Assembly: GCA_950097015.1 (NCBI GenBank)
Contig: CATNEN010000010.1
Location: 62,001 to 126,000, forward strand
Source of the DNA: Macrostomum hystrix
Lineage: Eukaryota > Platyhelminthes > Macrostomidae
Reading direction: 5' to 3'
DNA length: 64,000 bases
Shown here: positions 34,030 to 43,907 of the stretch, piece by piece
Layout: the number at the start of each line of letters is the position of its first letter
How positions within the stretch are numbered: position 1 is the first letter of the stretch
Position numbers and translations under genes: made by a program
Notes under the pieces: model-generated
The model's database searches: none
Told to the model about the DNA's origin: nothing
Seen by the model: the letters and a program-made list of their open reading frames with translations, nothing else

Positions 34030-35330
34030 TCACTGATCAATGTCATTGCAGGTGAGGCAGCGGGGTCCGTAGCTCAGCACGTGTTCGTGCCACTGCCGAA
34101 ATTTTTCGGCGGTGATGGAACTGGACGCTGCCTCAACTTGAGCCGTCAGAATGCGCAGTCGACGATGCTGCAGCGTCTCTTCAGCCTGCGCTGCAGCATG
34201 CCTGTCGTGAAGCCCCTGCACGATGCAGGGTTCAGTCAGGCGCCTCTTGAGATCTGCCTTCAAACAGGCGATCGCCATCACCGCAGCGTTCAGAAAGGTG
34301 AATACGGCGGCATGTAGCGAATGGACTGATCTTCTCGGCCAAGGTTGAGTTGGTTACCGTGCGGCCTAGCATTGCCTGCCAGTACAACAAATGAGTCGTC
34401 CACCAATGCACTAAACTCATTCATGAACTCATGGTGATGTGACCCAAGGAAGAGCTTCGTCGTGGGTTATCAACAACTGGATCTCTTAGCTGCTACCGAG
34501 CTAGCACTTTATTTAGTCAGTCAAGCCTCGAGCATAAAGAGAGCATCAGAACACATTAACGGCGCGCACACAGGAACGACTGCTGGGAAAGAGACAGAAT
34601 AAGACATAGACATAAATGTGGACTTGAAATAAGAAATGGGAGAGGCTCTGCCAAACCATCGAAGTAAGACAATAATATTTAGTACAAAACGGTTATGGGA
34701 CGAGGCTTGTGTGCATGAGACGCACAACACATGGAACTTGATTTCGGTAAAGCCTCCAGTATGGTGTCGAAGGTGCGAACCAATCCAAGCTGCGGACTGA
34801 TTGCCAGGACGACAGTCAGATTCTGTCCGCACTGGCTGTCGGACATCATGACGGCACGTTCACCGGCACCTGCCCATCCCTTTGTCCTTGCCGTCCACAA
34901 ATTACAGCCAAACTCGTCCACGTAGATGAGATTGTGTGCGAAGATGCCGGCTTCCATAAACCACTGCATGTGGTCGAAGCGTGCCGCCTTGGTGATATCC
35001 GAATTCCAGTGCTCATGCACTCGGCGAACGTCGTTCAGCGTGATGTACAGAGTACAGTCCAGGCGACGGCTGATCGCCTGCACCGACACGCCAGGTGCGC
35101 CTGGAAGTTCGGCTTCCATCTTCTCTTTTATCTCCCTCAACGTTATGGTGGGCTTCTCTTCAACAAACCGAGTCACAGCATTTAACATTGGTGGTGTAAA
35201 TTTTGGCCTCACGGCTCCTCCTCGTTGCTTCAGCGCAACGCGATCTTCAGTGACAAACCTGTGGATAATTGTGTCGGCCGTGTTTCTCTTTATGTTTGCT
35301 GGGCACCAGCCGTTCTCGATCCTGCAGCGA
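34030..35330 (-). pseudogene. IS630-like transposase (E4), broken
   Basis: The N-terminal HTH remnant is readable from about 35330 (NTADTIIHRF), then MRPKFTPPMLNAVTRF and SVQAISRRLDCTLYI, IYVDEFGCNLWTARTKGWAG with the first Asp, and LVVLAISPQLGLVR-type core. The frame is interrupted by an insertion at about 34465-34720. It resumes in FMNEF, VVLAGNARPHG (the second Asp position reads Asn or Gly) and PYSPF, where a frame break destroys the NPxE motif. The end is KADLKRRL and YGPRCLTC. It was split at its N-terminus by the mariner at 35333. Confidence 0.72.
34465..34705. mobile_element. probable solo LTR or LTR-derived insertion
   Basis: Interrupts the E4 transposase. Read on the minus strand it contains TTTATGTCTATGTC followed further on by AAATAAAG, an arrangement like the Gypsy LTR (TTTATGTCTATGG then AATAAA). 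Exact ends and target duplication could not be fixed by eye. Confidence 0.35.
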
Positions 35331-35332
35331 TA

Positions 35333-36670
35333 TACGAGGGCTATCCCAAAAGTAAGTTTCGGTCAACAATAAAAAGCGAACAGTTTGAAGGAAAGTCTTA
35401 AAACTTTAACAGTAGTCAAAAAAGGTCATAGTTACTCAACAAATTTTCCGCCAAGGTCCACGCACTTTTGCCAGCGCCGTACCCACGCTTGAAAGGCAGC
35501 ATCGCAGCCGCCGGTGGCCAGATGCCGCAAAGCTGATGAAGCTTTGTTGTTTTTCTGCTCCACAGAGGCAAAACATTGTCCACGAAGGCTCTCCTTCATT
35601 CTGGGAAATATATAGAAGTCCGCTGGAGCCAAATCAGGTGAATAGCGTGGCTGTGCCAGGACCTCCCAGTTCCAGGACTCCAGGAGCTCCTCCACTCTTC
35701 TGTCGCGGTGCACAGGTGCGTTGTCGTGGTGAAAAATCACGCCTCTCTCTAGCAAACCAGGCCGCTTTTTCCTGATGGCTGGCCTCAATTTTTCTTGCAG
35801 TACCCATCGGTAATATTCTGCATTCACCTTGGTGCCGATTGGCACTGGCCAGTCCACCAGGACCCCATGGATGTCAAAGAAGACTATGTGCATCACCTTC
35901 AAGGAGCTCTGCTTCCGTTAAACCTTCTCAGGACTCGCTGATCCCCTTGGAAGCCACTGTGCTGACTGGCGCTTGAGCTCAGGATCCCACTCGTAGACCC
36001 ATGTCTCGTCTCCTGTCACAATTCTGCTGAGATAGTTGCTGATCGATTAAACCGTCGAAGGAGCTCTTGCGCCAGGGTCACCCTCTCCTTCATTTGGTCC
36101 TCAGTCAAGAGATGAGGCACCCACTTTGCGAAGATCTTCTGCATGTTCAGCTGCTCAATAAGAATGCGATGCACTGTGCTGTGAGGAGTGTCCAGGAGGT
36201 CCTCGATCTCATTGCAAGTCAATCTGCTGTCAACAGTGACTGCAGCTTTGACACGCTCTGCATTTGCATCAGTGGTGGCTGTTCTTGGCCTTCCAGACCG
36301 CTCTTTGTCTTCCATCGACAGCCTGCCTCCTTGAACTTCACGGACTCATTTCCGAACTGTTTGAATTGATGGAGCATCTTCTTTAGAACTTGTCCAAGCT
36401 CTTCATGAATCTCTGATGTTGATTTGCCAGCCAAAACTGAAAACTTGATGATGTTTCTCACGTCGTATCGTGTGAACGAAGCCGAAGTGGCCATCTTTGC
36501 AAACGAAGCTGTGTTTAACTTGATGCCCTGCAGCTTGTGAGACTGCATTTGCTTTAAAAATTTTGGTGCCTTTTGCCATAGACATATAGATTCAGGAATG
36601 ACTAACCGCGTTTGCCAAAAATGTACTTAAGAAAATTTATAATGCAGCGAAACTTATTTTTGGGATAGCC
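35333..36670 (-). mobile_element. mariner element (Mar1), nested in E4
   Basis: Ends GAGGGCTATCCCAAAAGTAA on the left and its complement (TTATTTTTGGGATAGCCC) on the right, each next to TA. The transposase lies on the minus strand with frame breaks. The octamer CCATAGAC lies at 36576, 28 bp upstream of the ATG at 36548. It is inserted in the N-terminal region of the E4 transposase. Confidence 0.85.
35432..36548 (-). pseudogene. mariner transposase (Mar1), frameshifted
   Basis: Mariner-family DD34D transposase. N-terminal paired-like HTH (KFSVLAGKSTSEIHEELGQV, then LTCNEIEDLLDTPHSTVHRI), linker KWVPHLLTEDQMKERVTLAQ, catalytic DETWVYEWDPE (Asp 1), FHHDNAPVH (Asp 2) and YSPDLAPADFYIFP (Asp 3), ending GGKFVE. 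There are two frame changes, near 36300 and 35920, and a stop before KVMHIVFFD. It resembles the transposase of SETMAR-type mariners. Not functional as read. Confidence 0.85.
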
Positions 36671-36849
36671 CTACGCGCGTTCGGCATATTGTTCGGTTGA
36701 GTTGCCAAAATTCGCTCACTTTTGCCAAAGTTGAATGCACGCTTTAACAGATTCTACCACAGTTGACCATAGAGATTTTGCTGGCAGGCGTATGCTTTTT
36801 CTCTGGGCTGCCGAAATTGAAGTCACTTTTGCCAAAGTCGAGCACGCGG

Positions 36850-38200
36850 CATCGATTGCGGGGCCGAACGTGAGCAGCTGTAAGCGGTACTTTGCTCGGA
36901 GAGTGCTGTGCCGGACCTGCCGCTACACCAGCCGCTGCATTTGCCCTGACAATGAAGATTCGCCTGCCCCTGCCAGTCTCATCTACCAAAATGCTGATCA
37001 CATTACCAAGAAACTCGAGAAAGGGCTTGGTGCCACCGTGCTGGCGGTAGACGATCCACGAGTTGCGAACCAGAAGCAGCAGCAGCAGGTGAAACGCGAG
37101 CTTATGAAACCAACGCAGTGTCTTCCGATTGGCGAGTTAGGGGGTCACTGCCGAATCCATGCGATCGACGCCACCCATGCTCTTTGAGTAGGCCTTTGAG
37201 TCACGGTCACTGGCTTTGGCCACCACCTGCTGCTCACCTCCGCGACGGACGCGAGGCACGTTCACGCACGCAGCTTGCCAGGAAGCAGTGTCCAGGAAGT
37301 AAACTTTCTTCGTCCCGCTGTTCTTGCGGTCCACGAACTTGCAGGCAAGCACTTCGCCGTTTCTCGCGAACGCAGCACTTGTGGGTTGAACCTGCAGTTG
37401 TTGTAGCAGCTGCGGAACGCCACGGTTGCTGCGAACGGTGCCGGTGAGACGAGTGCCATTCGCCAGTAGCCAGGTTGCAAGACGATAGGATGTAAACCAG
37501 CTATCCGTAAATAAGTTGTAGTTCATGTGAAGGAGCTCGCGGCACAGCTCGACCACAATCCGCTCACTGATGGACAGGTTTCCACACTCGAGTCCCTGTG
37601 CAAACTGACCATTTGCTTCCTCCGTGGAATGGATAGCAAAATTCCACAGGTAGCCAGTCTCGGACTCACACAAGCAGTACAGTTTGATGCCATATCTGCT
37701 CCTCTTTGTAGGGATATATTGCTTGAATATTAGGCGTCCCTTGTACAGGACTAGCGTCTCATCCACGGAAATGTGTTGTTGTGACATGTAGTTGTCGCGG
37801 CTCGCCCGCTGCACCAGGCCCAAAAACGGATGCATTTTGGCTAATGGTCCCTCCTGTACATCGTGAAGTCGTAAAAGCGCATGCAGGAAAGAATTTGCTT
37901 GAATCTATCCCTTGAGAGAGGGTTGGGCTGGGATAGAAAAGAGCGATGGTAAACAGGATCCTGGCTCCAGTAATTGCTCATCTCCGGCTTCTTGTCCAGG
38001 CCCATCAGCAGAACAATCCCAAACAGTTTCCACACCTCATCGTCAGTGCAGTCACGCCAGTCCATCACCAGTTTTGGAACTTGTTCCTCCTCAATGCAGT
38101 CTTTCAAAAAACGTCCACGCCCTCTTGTTTGTATAGTCCGAACGAATCGTTCGGATCAGCGAATCGTCATCCGTAAAAAATATTCGTCGGAGGATTCCAT
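36850..38200 (-). pseudogene. piggyBac transposase, frameshifted and 3' truncated
   Basis: piggyBac-family DDE transposase. Segments in order: possible start MESSDEYF near 38198; KLFGIVLLMGLDKKPEMSNYW and LSRDRFKQILSCMRFYD (38107-37841); then ISVDETLVLYKGR (first Asp), KRSRYGIKLYCLCES, FTDSWFTSYRLATWL (second Asp), GVDRMD (third Asp region) at 37835-37137; then WFHKLAFHLLLLLVRNSWI in another frame near 37110-37060. Frame breaks occur at about 38120, 37840 and 37140. The C-terminal cysteine-rich end is cut off by the right edge of E4. No TTAA-flanked TIRs were recognised. Confidence 0.82.
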
Positions 38201-38675
38201 TCAAAAGAAAGTAAGTAAATAAGGCCCGAAAATTAGCTGTATACCAAAAAAATATGCTAGCACAAAATTTTCTGTTGTTGCAGCCTGCACACCACTTCCA
38301 TTTATACCGCGCTAACAGCTAATCCCACCCCACAGGTTGGGGGTGGGTGTCGTAGGAGTATCGATCGATGCTTGTAGCGAAACGAATGTACATGGCTCTG
38401 TCACTCTTTCTCTCTCTCTCGCACAGACCATTATAAGGCTTCAGCAACGTATTATGGTATAAACGATCACTCAGCGATAATGGCATGTCTATGGCACAAA
38501 CTGCGCCAATCCGCCATGAGCCAGAAGCAATTATCAATTAAAGTATGTAGGAAAAACGGTGCGCAGAAACGGGCAACAGTTTTGGGTGCAGCAAGTTTAG
38601 TTCGATTGAATAAGGAAAATGTATTTCAGTTTACCAGCTGCGGCGTGACAATCAGTCCTGCTTTCCGACCGTTTG

Positions 38676-40290
38676 TTAGAAGTGACATCCCGTGAAAGTA
38701 CCACCGCGTATGATGATGACTCGTGGAACGGTGGCCGCATCATGCGGCGACGTCTTCTGCATCAGCAGCTCCTGAACCAGCACCTCGTCGGTCTCGTGCT
38801 CCGCGTCGATTGCAGTGGATAGGCGGAGCGTCTGGCTGCAAGCAGCATTCGTAACAGAGGATCTCAGCTGCGGTGCACGCAGTTTGCCAATGCCGCTAGT
38901 GCTGCTGCCGGCACGGACGCAGCAGTCGACGTCCTCATTTCCGGCGCTCCCAATGCAATCACTGCTAGTTGTTGTTGCGGTTGATGACCCAGTTCCGAGT
39001 GTGGACTGAAGTGCCTCAGACAACTTCGCCATGTCGGCATTTCTTTTCCTGCCGAATCGTATGTACCGTTCGGTGGTCCTCGAGCTGACATGGCCTGTGA
39101 CGCGGGCGATCTCTTCTACTCTGAAGCCTCTGTTATGCAACTCAGTGGCAACTGTAGCACGAATGCAGTGTGCAGTATACACCCGGCTGAGACTCGCTGC
39201 TTGCGAAATGTCCTGCATTAGTGTGCTGAGCTTTCCAACTCCGAGAGGGCACTTCACGTAGTACCAATCGTTGCCCAGCTTAGCAATCTTTGGCTTGTAA
39301 AACAGACCGCGGGATTCGACGTTTTGAGTACACTTCGACTCATCCACCTTCTCCAGAAACAGTTTAAATCCCTCGAACGGACAACCGGGTGCGCCCGTCT
39401 GAGCCATGAGAGGCTGCTTGGTGTTGCTAGCCGACCCGGCTTCAGCGAACCTTGTCGGTTTTTGGACTCCATCGGGTTCAACGCGAAGGCCTGCTTACCA
39501 TTCTCGACATTCACCACGACAAACGAGTCCCGATCCAGTGTACGTATCCATTCCCGTCCACGTAGACCGAAGTGGTACATCATGTTGAAGCCTCGTGCAT
39601 CAGACAAACAGGATCCATACGATTGAAGTATTGTCCTAGCAAACGTAAATCTGCCTCTTCTATGGCGGCATACTGTTTCGACTCGCCGCCTTCCTTCACA
39701 AATAATGCAGCCATTACCTTCAACAAGTCGTTCGCACGCGTGAAGGCAATATCACCGATTATATCAATTGACCGTGTGCGCTTCAGGCAGCGGTAAGGTC
39801 CGGCGCGAAAACATGCCAGGCTTGCCGGCGCATACAGACCACCGTCATCTTTGCGCAGTAGGCCATAAAAGATCCGTTGGTACTTGCCCAGTTGTTCAGT
39901 ATTGACGCATGCCAGGTCGCACTCAATATTCAGTTTCCTCATGCAGACGTTGAACCTCTTGACGGCAGAGTTCTCGTGGACAACAGCAGTGCGATTGCGA
40001 TTCTGTAGCTCCACCTGATCCAATCCAGACAGTACCGTCTCCGTGGCGTCATCATCAGGCAGTTCAGGCAATCCAGACAATAGCGCCTCCGTGACGTCAT
40101 CCACAGGCAGTTCAGGCAGTTCATCTGGCGGCTCATTAAATAGCCGCTGGTTGGCAATGCGCTCCACAATTTGGTCCACAGTGAGACCGACCACGTCCCT
40201 TTCTCGCAGGTCTAGTAATCCGGTAGGAAATGCTGCCATTTCCTCCATTTCAGCCAGAGCCAAGATAGAAGCAGACAAACTTAGTTTCAA
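38676..40290 (-). pseudogene. Crypton-like YR (Y4), nearly complete, two frameshifts
   Basis: The N-terminal 236 codons (40290-39580) include a duplicated acidic motif LPELPVDDVTEALLSGL, the core-binding region GGLYAPASLACFRAGPYRCL and IIGDIAFTRANDLLKVM. The central part (39607-39254) has YHFGLRGREWIRTLD with the catalytic Arg. The C-terminal frame (39407-38676) has TAHCIRATVATELHNRGFRV (H-x-x-R), IARVTGHVSSRTTERYIRF with His and nucleophile Tyr, then a Ser/Thr-rich tail of about 120 residues. It is the same subfamily as Y6. Frame breaks near 39600 and 39400. Confidence 0.82.
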
Positions 40291-40357
40291 AATAAATTTC
40301 GCTCCCTGCTCCTAACCCCCTCCCTCTTCGCACGATGACTCGCTTGCCCACTCTTAG

Positions 40358-40432
40358 CCATAGACAAATCAACGCCACAATAATGACGGTCGACAAGCAA
40401 CGGCGTTATAGGGGGAGTTGATTTGTCTATGG
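40358..40432. mobile_element. 75-bp hairpin with octamer termini
   Basis: CCATAGACAAATCAAC at the left and GTTGATTTGTCTATGG at the right are perfect 16-bp inverted repeats ending exactly in octamers. The centre is about 43 bp. It sits at the 5' end of the Y4 element. Confidence 0.6.
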
Positions 40433-40449
40433 CCTGAAGCCTTATAATG

Positions 40450-40552
40450 CTTTTACCGGTTGGCTGCCTCGCAGTTAATGGCGATTACGATCTCGGCGCT
40501 ACGCGCCTCGATCGACCGCCATTAACTTGCTCGGCACCCAACTGGTAAAGTT
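40450..40552. repeat. imperfect 100-bp palindrome
   Basis: TTTACCGGTTGG, GCAGTTAATGGCG on the left pair with CGCCATTAACTTGC and CCAACTGGTAAA on the right. It could be a miniature inverted-repeat element. Confidence 0.5.
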
Positions 40553-41190
40553 CCATTCAGCGAGCAGCAGGCGGGAAGGGGGTGCTATGGGCAGCATCAG
40601 CGACTTCTGTCAAATAGTCTATGGCCCAAAAACGGGACAGCCGTCAGCAAAGGGGTGATAGCTAACCATGCCCGTCTTGTAGAAGTTATCGATCGAAATT
40701 CCAAGTCGTTGCATCGATTTAAAATGAAGCTTTTCAGAGAAAACTGTTTAATGAAAGATTCGAGAAGAATGCCAGATATGCTTTCATGGCGCAGAAATCC
40801 TTGGCAAAGAAAACTGAGGAAACTAGGTTGAGTATGAAATGAAACAACTAGGAAATCTAATTCAATTCAAAGGGTACCACTACGTGGCCATAAGTCGTGG
40901 CATTTCTGGAACAAGTGTCTATGGTGAAAAGCTGGGGGACCGATTGAATGCCAATTGAAACGCCATTGAAATCAATGGGAAATGCTTCTCCGAAAAAGTA
41001 GACTCCATTTCTCTCCACAACATAGGATTTCCACCACATTCAATGTGCATGCATGGAATGTAGGCGCATTGTGATGTGTGACGGCTTAAGTAGTTATTTT
41101 TCTCTGGAGTGCCGCTGTGCTCAACTAAACATTGGCCCCATGTGTTAAAATAATTGTGAAATTTATATTTCGCTTCCAGTCCAGATGCTA
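40553..41190. other. spacer with two octamers, no gene seen
   Basis: Contains GTCTATGG at 40617 (followed by CCCAAAA) and 40917 (followed by TGAAAAG) but no recognisable ORF. It may be the debris of older elements. Confidence 0.45.
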
Positions 41191-41194
41191 TTAT

Positions 41195-42165
41195 ACACGA
41201 GGGTTGTCCGGCAAAAATAGGACTGCTTTCAGCAACTCAGCAACAATGCATGCAAACGAAACGAAACTTGAGTCACTTCTCAACAAAGTTGCCACCTTTC
41301 TCCAGACACCGCTCCCACCTCACCAGCCACTTGTCGAAGGCCTCTGCGAAGCTAGACGCAGGCATAGGGGTCATGACCCCCTCCCAAGCATTCTTGACCT
41401 CCTGCAGGGAGTCAAAACGGGCGCCAGTGATCGCGGCTGAGACTTTGGGAAATAGCCAAAAGTCGCATGGGGCCAAGTCCGGGAAGTACGGCGGATGTGG
41501 CACAGTCTGAATGCCTCGCCTCTCCAGGAACTGCTGGGTCAACGCTGACACGTGGGGGCGGGCATTGTCATGATGGAGGAACCAGCCTCTTCGCGCCAGC
41601 TGCGGCCTCTTGCGGCTGATATGCTCTTGCAGTGTGTCCAGGACCTCGCAGTAGTACTGGCTTTTGACCATCAGCCCATTTGGCACATAATGCGTTTACA
41701 CCAGCCCGCTCGAGTCGAAGAACACAATGGCCATGGTCTTCTTGGCACTGCGCGACACCCGCGCTCTCGTTGGGGCCGCAGCTGCACGCGGAACCCACTG
41801 CTTCGACTGAACCTTGGTCTCTGGCGTCACATAGTGCAGCCATGTCTCATCAGCAGTGATGACTCGATCAAGAAAGCCGGGATTGCTGCGCATCAGGCGA
41901 TAGAAGTTATTGGCTCAGCGAACTCGCTCAGCTCGGTTCTCCTCAGTCAGCAGGTCCGGCACCCATCTTGCTGACACATGCTTCAGCTGCAGATCCTTGG
42001 TCAGAATCTCGTCAACAGTTGTCTTCGAGATGCCAGTCCAGCCGGCCAGTTCCCTGACAGTGATGCGCCTGTCGTCGCTGATCAGCTCTTCAACCATCGC
42101 CACATTCGCTGGCGTCCTAACAGTTGGATCACGATGGTGACCTCTGCCATCAGAGCCATCGTGAC
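41195..42165 (-). pseudogene. mariner element (Mar2), two in-frame stops, right end lost
   Basis: The left end TACACGAGGGTTGTCCGGCA (about 41196) follows TA; no matching right TIR is visible before E5 begins at 42228, so the 5' end is truncated. The transposase reads in one frame from about 42160: VRELAGWTGISKTTVDEIL, SARWVPDLLTEENRAERVR, TGA, ITADETWLHYVTPE (Asp 1), TAA after FFDSSGLV, LHHDNARPH (Asp 2), PHPPYFPDLAPCDFWLFP (Asp 3), GGNFVEK. It is DD34D mariner-like. Only two nonsense codons (near 41913 and 41694) break it. Confidence 0.85.
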
Positions 42166-42227
42166 CTTCACGAAGCTGTTCAAATATGTGATATTTGGAT
42201 TGGCCGGTGGATGATTAATATACTATA

Positions 42228-43865
42228 GCATTTCCCATTCAATTTGGTCCTACGAGCAATCAATTTAGTCCTAAAGGGGAAAGAGACACACGAAGTCAGA
42301 GAGACTCTGGGGTTCTATGGCCAAAACTGCCGTTTCGTTCCATTCAATTTAATCCTGGGGGCACTCAATTTCGCACAAACCAACCAAAGCCTATGTACAT
42401 GGGACATCATAAATTCAAACCTACAGGGAACGAAACACAGAACAGAACAGAGGAAGCCAACAGATCATCATGCTGATTTGTTAGTTCTGAACGTGAAAAA
42501 AATTCAGAGAATAGGCACGCCATTGATGCACCGCGGGATAAATCGCATCATTTCGCGGTGCCACCCTCCGCACTTTGCAGCAGTCACCGAATCTGTCGCC
42601 TCCTCTGCAATCCTCGTCAGCACCACAATTCTCCATTGGCAGAGTGTCAGCTCAGGAGGCGGGTGGTCCAGTTCTTGGTGAACGTTCGGACGCGCCAGCT
42701 GCTGCTTAATCACGGTCTTGAGGCAGCTGTGTGCACATTCCACTGGATTGAGGAACGGCGAATAGGGCGGAAGGGTTGCCGTCTGCCATGTGTCACGAAG
42801 TTCCTCTGGAATCTGCACGCCGTTGTGGAATCGCGCTCCATCCATGACGATGCAGAAGCGCTGTCCATCTTGGACATCTTCGCGAGCCATTACTCTGGCA
42901 ATGAGGTGTCCGATGCACCCTTGGAATGTCAAAGCCGTCATTGTCTCTGCGATGATCTCGTGATGTACAAGTCCCAAAATCGGGGAGATGGCTTGGAAGA
43001 TGTTGACCTGTACTCCTCTCTGAGTATGAATCACGCGACGAACTCTCTGTCCCCTCCGACTGCGGCCCTGTCCACGCCGTGTCCACAGATTGAAACCCGT
43101 CTCGTCCACGTAAATCACATGGCAATCGGCTGGCAAGCCCAGAAGCCATTCAACAAACTCCCGCCTGCGCGCAATGTTCTCGGGGCTGTTCCGGGCCACC
43201 GGAACGTCGGCATCCCGGCCGAGAGACTTGAGTGTGATCAACTGCTTGTCCAGCTGACGAGCGATCGTGCTTGTGCCAACTTCAACTCCGTGGCGATTGT
43301 GCAATTCCTACCGCATCTGCTGAAGGGTCCACAATGGGTTCTCTTCGAGAAGTTGAACCAACGCGTGTGCGTGTTCCTCCTGCAACTTCACGTGACGCCT
43401 GCCACCTTTCGATGCACGATGTCGTTCGCCAGTTGTCTCGTACCGTCTTCGAATTGAATAAATGGTCCGGATCTTCACGTTCGTCCACTGAGCAATTGCT
43501 GATGGCGTTTCACCGCGATCAAGCGCCTGTATGATCAAGGAGTACTGGTCTTTGCCGATTTTATCGTATGGTCCGCGTCCTTGAGGCAGTTCCTCTTCCT
43601 CACTGGCTGAGCTTGCGCCGCTTTCCGAATCGCTCATCATTCGGACAGCTCAGACAGCTAAGTCTAGTTCGCACCACAGAATATGATTAGCACTGAGACA
43701 GATGGGCCTATGACTTGTGCGAAATTGAGTGCCCCCAGGATTAAATTGAATGGAACGAAACGGCAGTTTTGGCCATAGAACCCCAGAGTCTCTCTGACTT
43801 CGTGTGTCTCTTTCCCCTTTAGGACTAAATTGATTGCTCGTAGGACCAAATTGAATGGGAAATGC
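42228..43865 (-). mobile_element. IS630/Tc1-like element E5
   Basis: 151-bp terminal inverted repeats (42228-42378, 43715-43865) start GCATTTCCCATTCAATTTGG and are flanked by TA. Each has four CAATTT(A/G)(G/A)TCC-type iterations. A near-octamer TTCTATGGCC lies at the matching place in each repeat (42315, 43779). One transposase ORF is inside, broken by one stop. Confidence 0.93.
42504..43640 (-). pseudogene. IS630-like transposase (E5), single in-frame stop
   Basis: One continuous frame from 43640 to 42504 except for a TAG at 43305-43307. Acidic N-terminus (SASEEEEL), HTH (DRGETPSAIAQWTNVKIRTI), GGRRHVKLQ, then STIARQLDKQLITLKSLGRD. Catalytic YVDETGFNLWTRRGQGRSRRG (Asp 1), VMDGARFHNGVQIPEEL (Asp 2) and YSPFLNPVE (Glu, 33 residues later), ending FIPRCINGVPI. 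It is the nearest relative of E7 (52900-53994). With a single nonsense codon it looks recently inactivated, or subject to readthrough or sequence error. Confidence 0.9.
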
Positions 43866-43907
43866 TATATTTGGATTGCTGTGAGCTCAATTTTTGCGGT
43901 TCTTTTT

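Larger units (their letters stand above)
33776..36845 (-). mobile_element. IS630-like element E4 carrying nested mariner and LTR fragment
   Basis: The left TIR starts near 33776 (ACCTTTTCAAGCCCGACTTT) after TA. The right TIR (about 36700-36845) matches it inwards but loses the last 12-15 bp at its outer edge, where piggyBac sequence begins. TIRs contain repeated TTTTGGCAA/TTGCCAAAA words and the octamer (33855; near copy 36764). The transposase inside is broken; a mariner lies in its N-terminus. Confidence 0.72.
38487..40432 (-). mobile_element. Crypton-like element Y4
   Basis: Direct octamers GTCTATGG at 38487 and 40425 delimit about 1.94 kb with a single YR gene on the minus strand. Just outside and around the ends, CATTATAAGGCTTCAG (38429-38444) and its exact complement (40434-40449) form a 16-bp inverted repeat. 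Confidence 0.55.

Noticed and set aside
36735-37187. Plus-strand ORF with a cysteine-rich stretch (CRTCRYTSRCICP)
   Set aside because: Antisense to the piggyBac C-terminal region, whose own minus-strand frame matches the family; the cysteines are a shadow.
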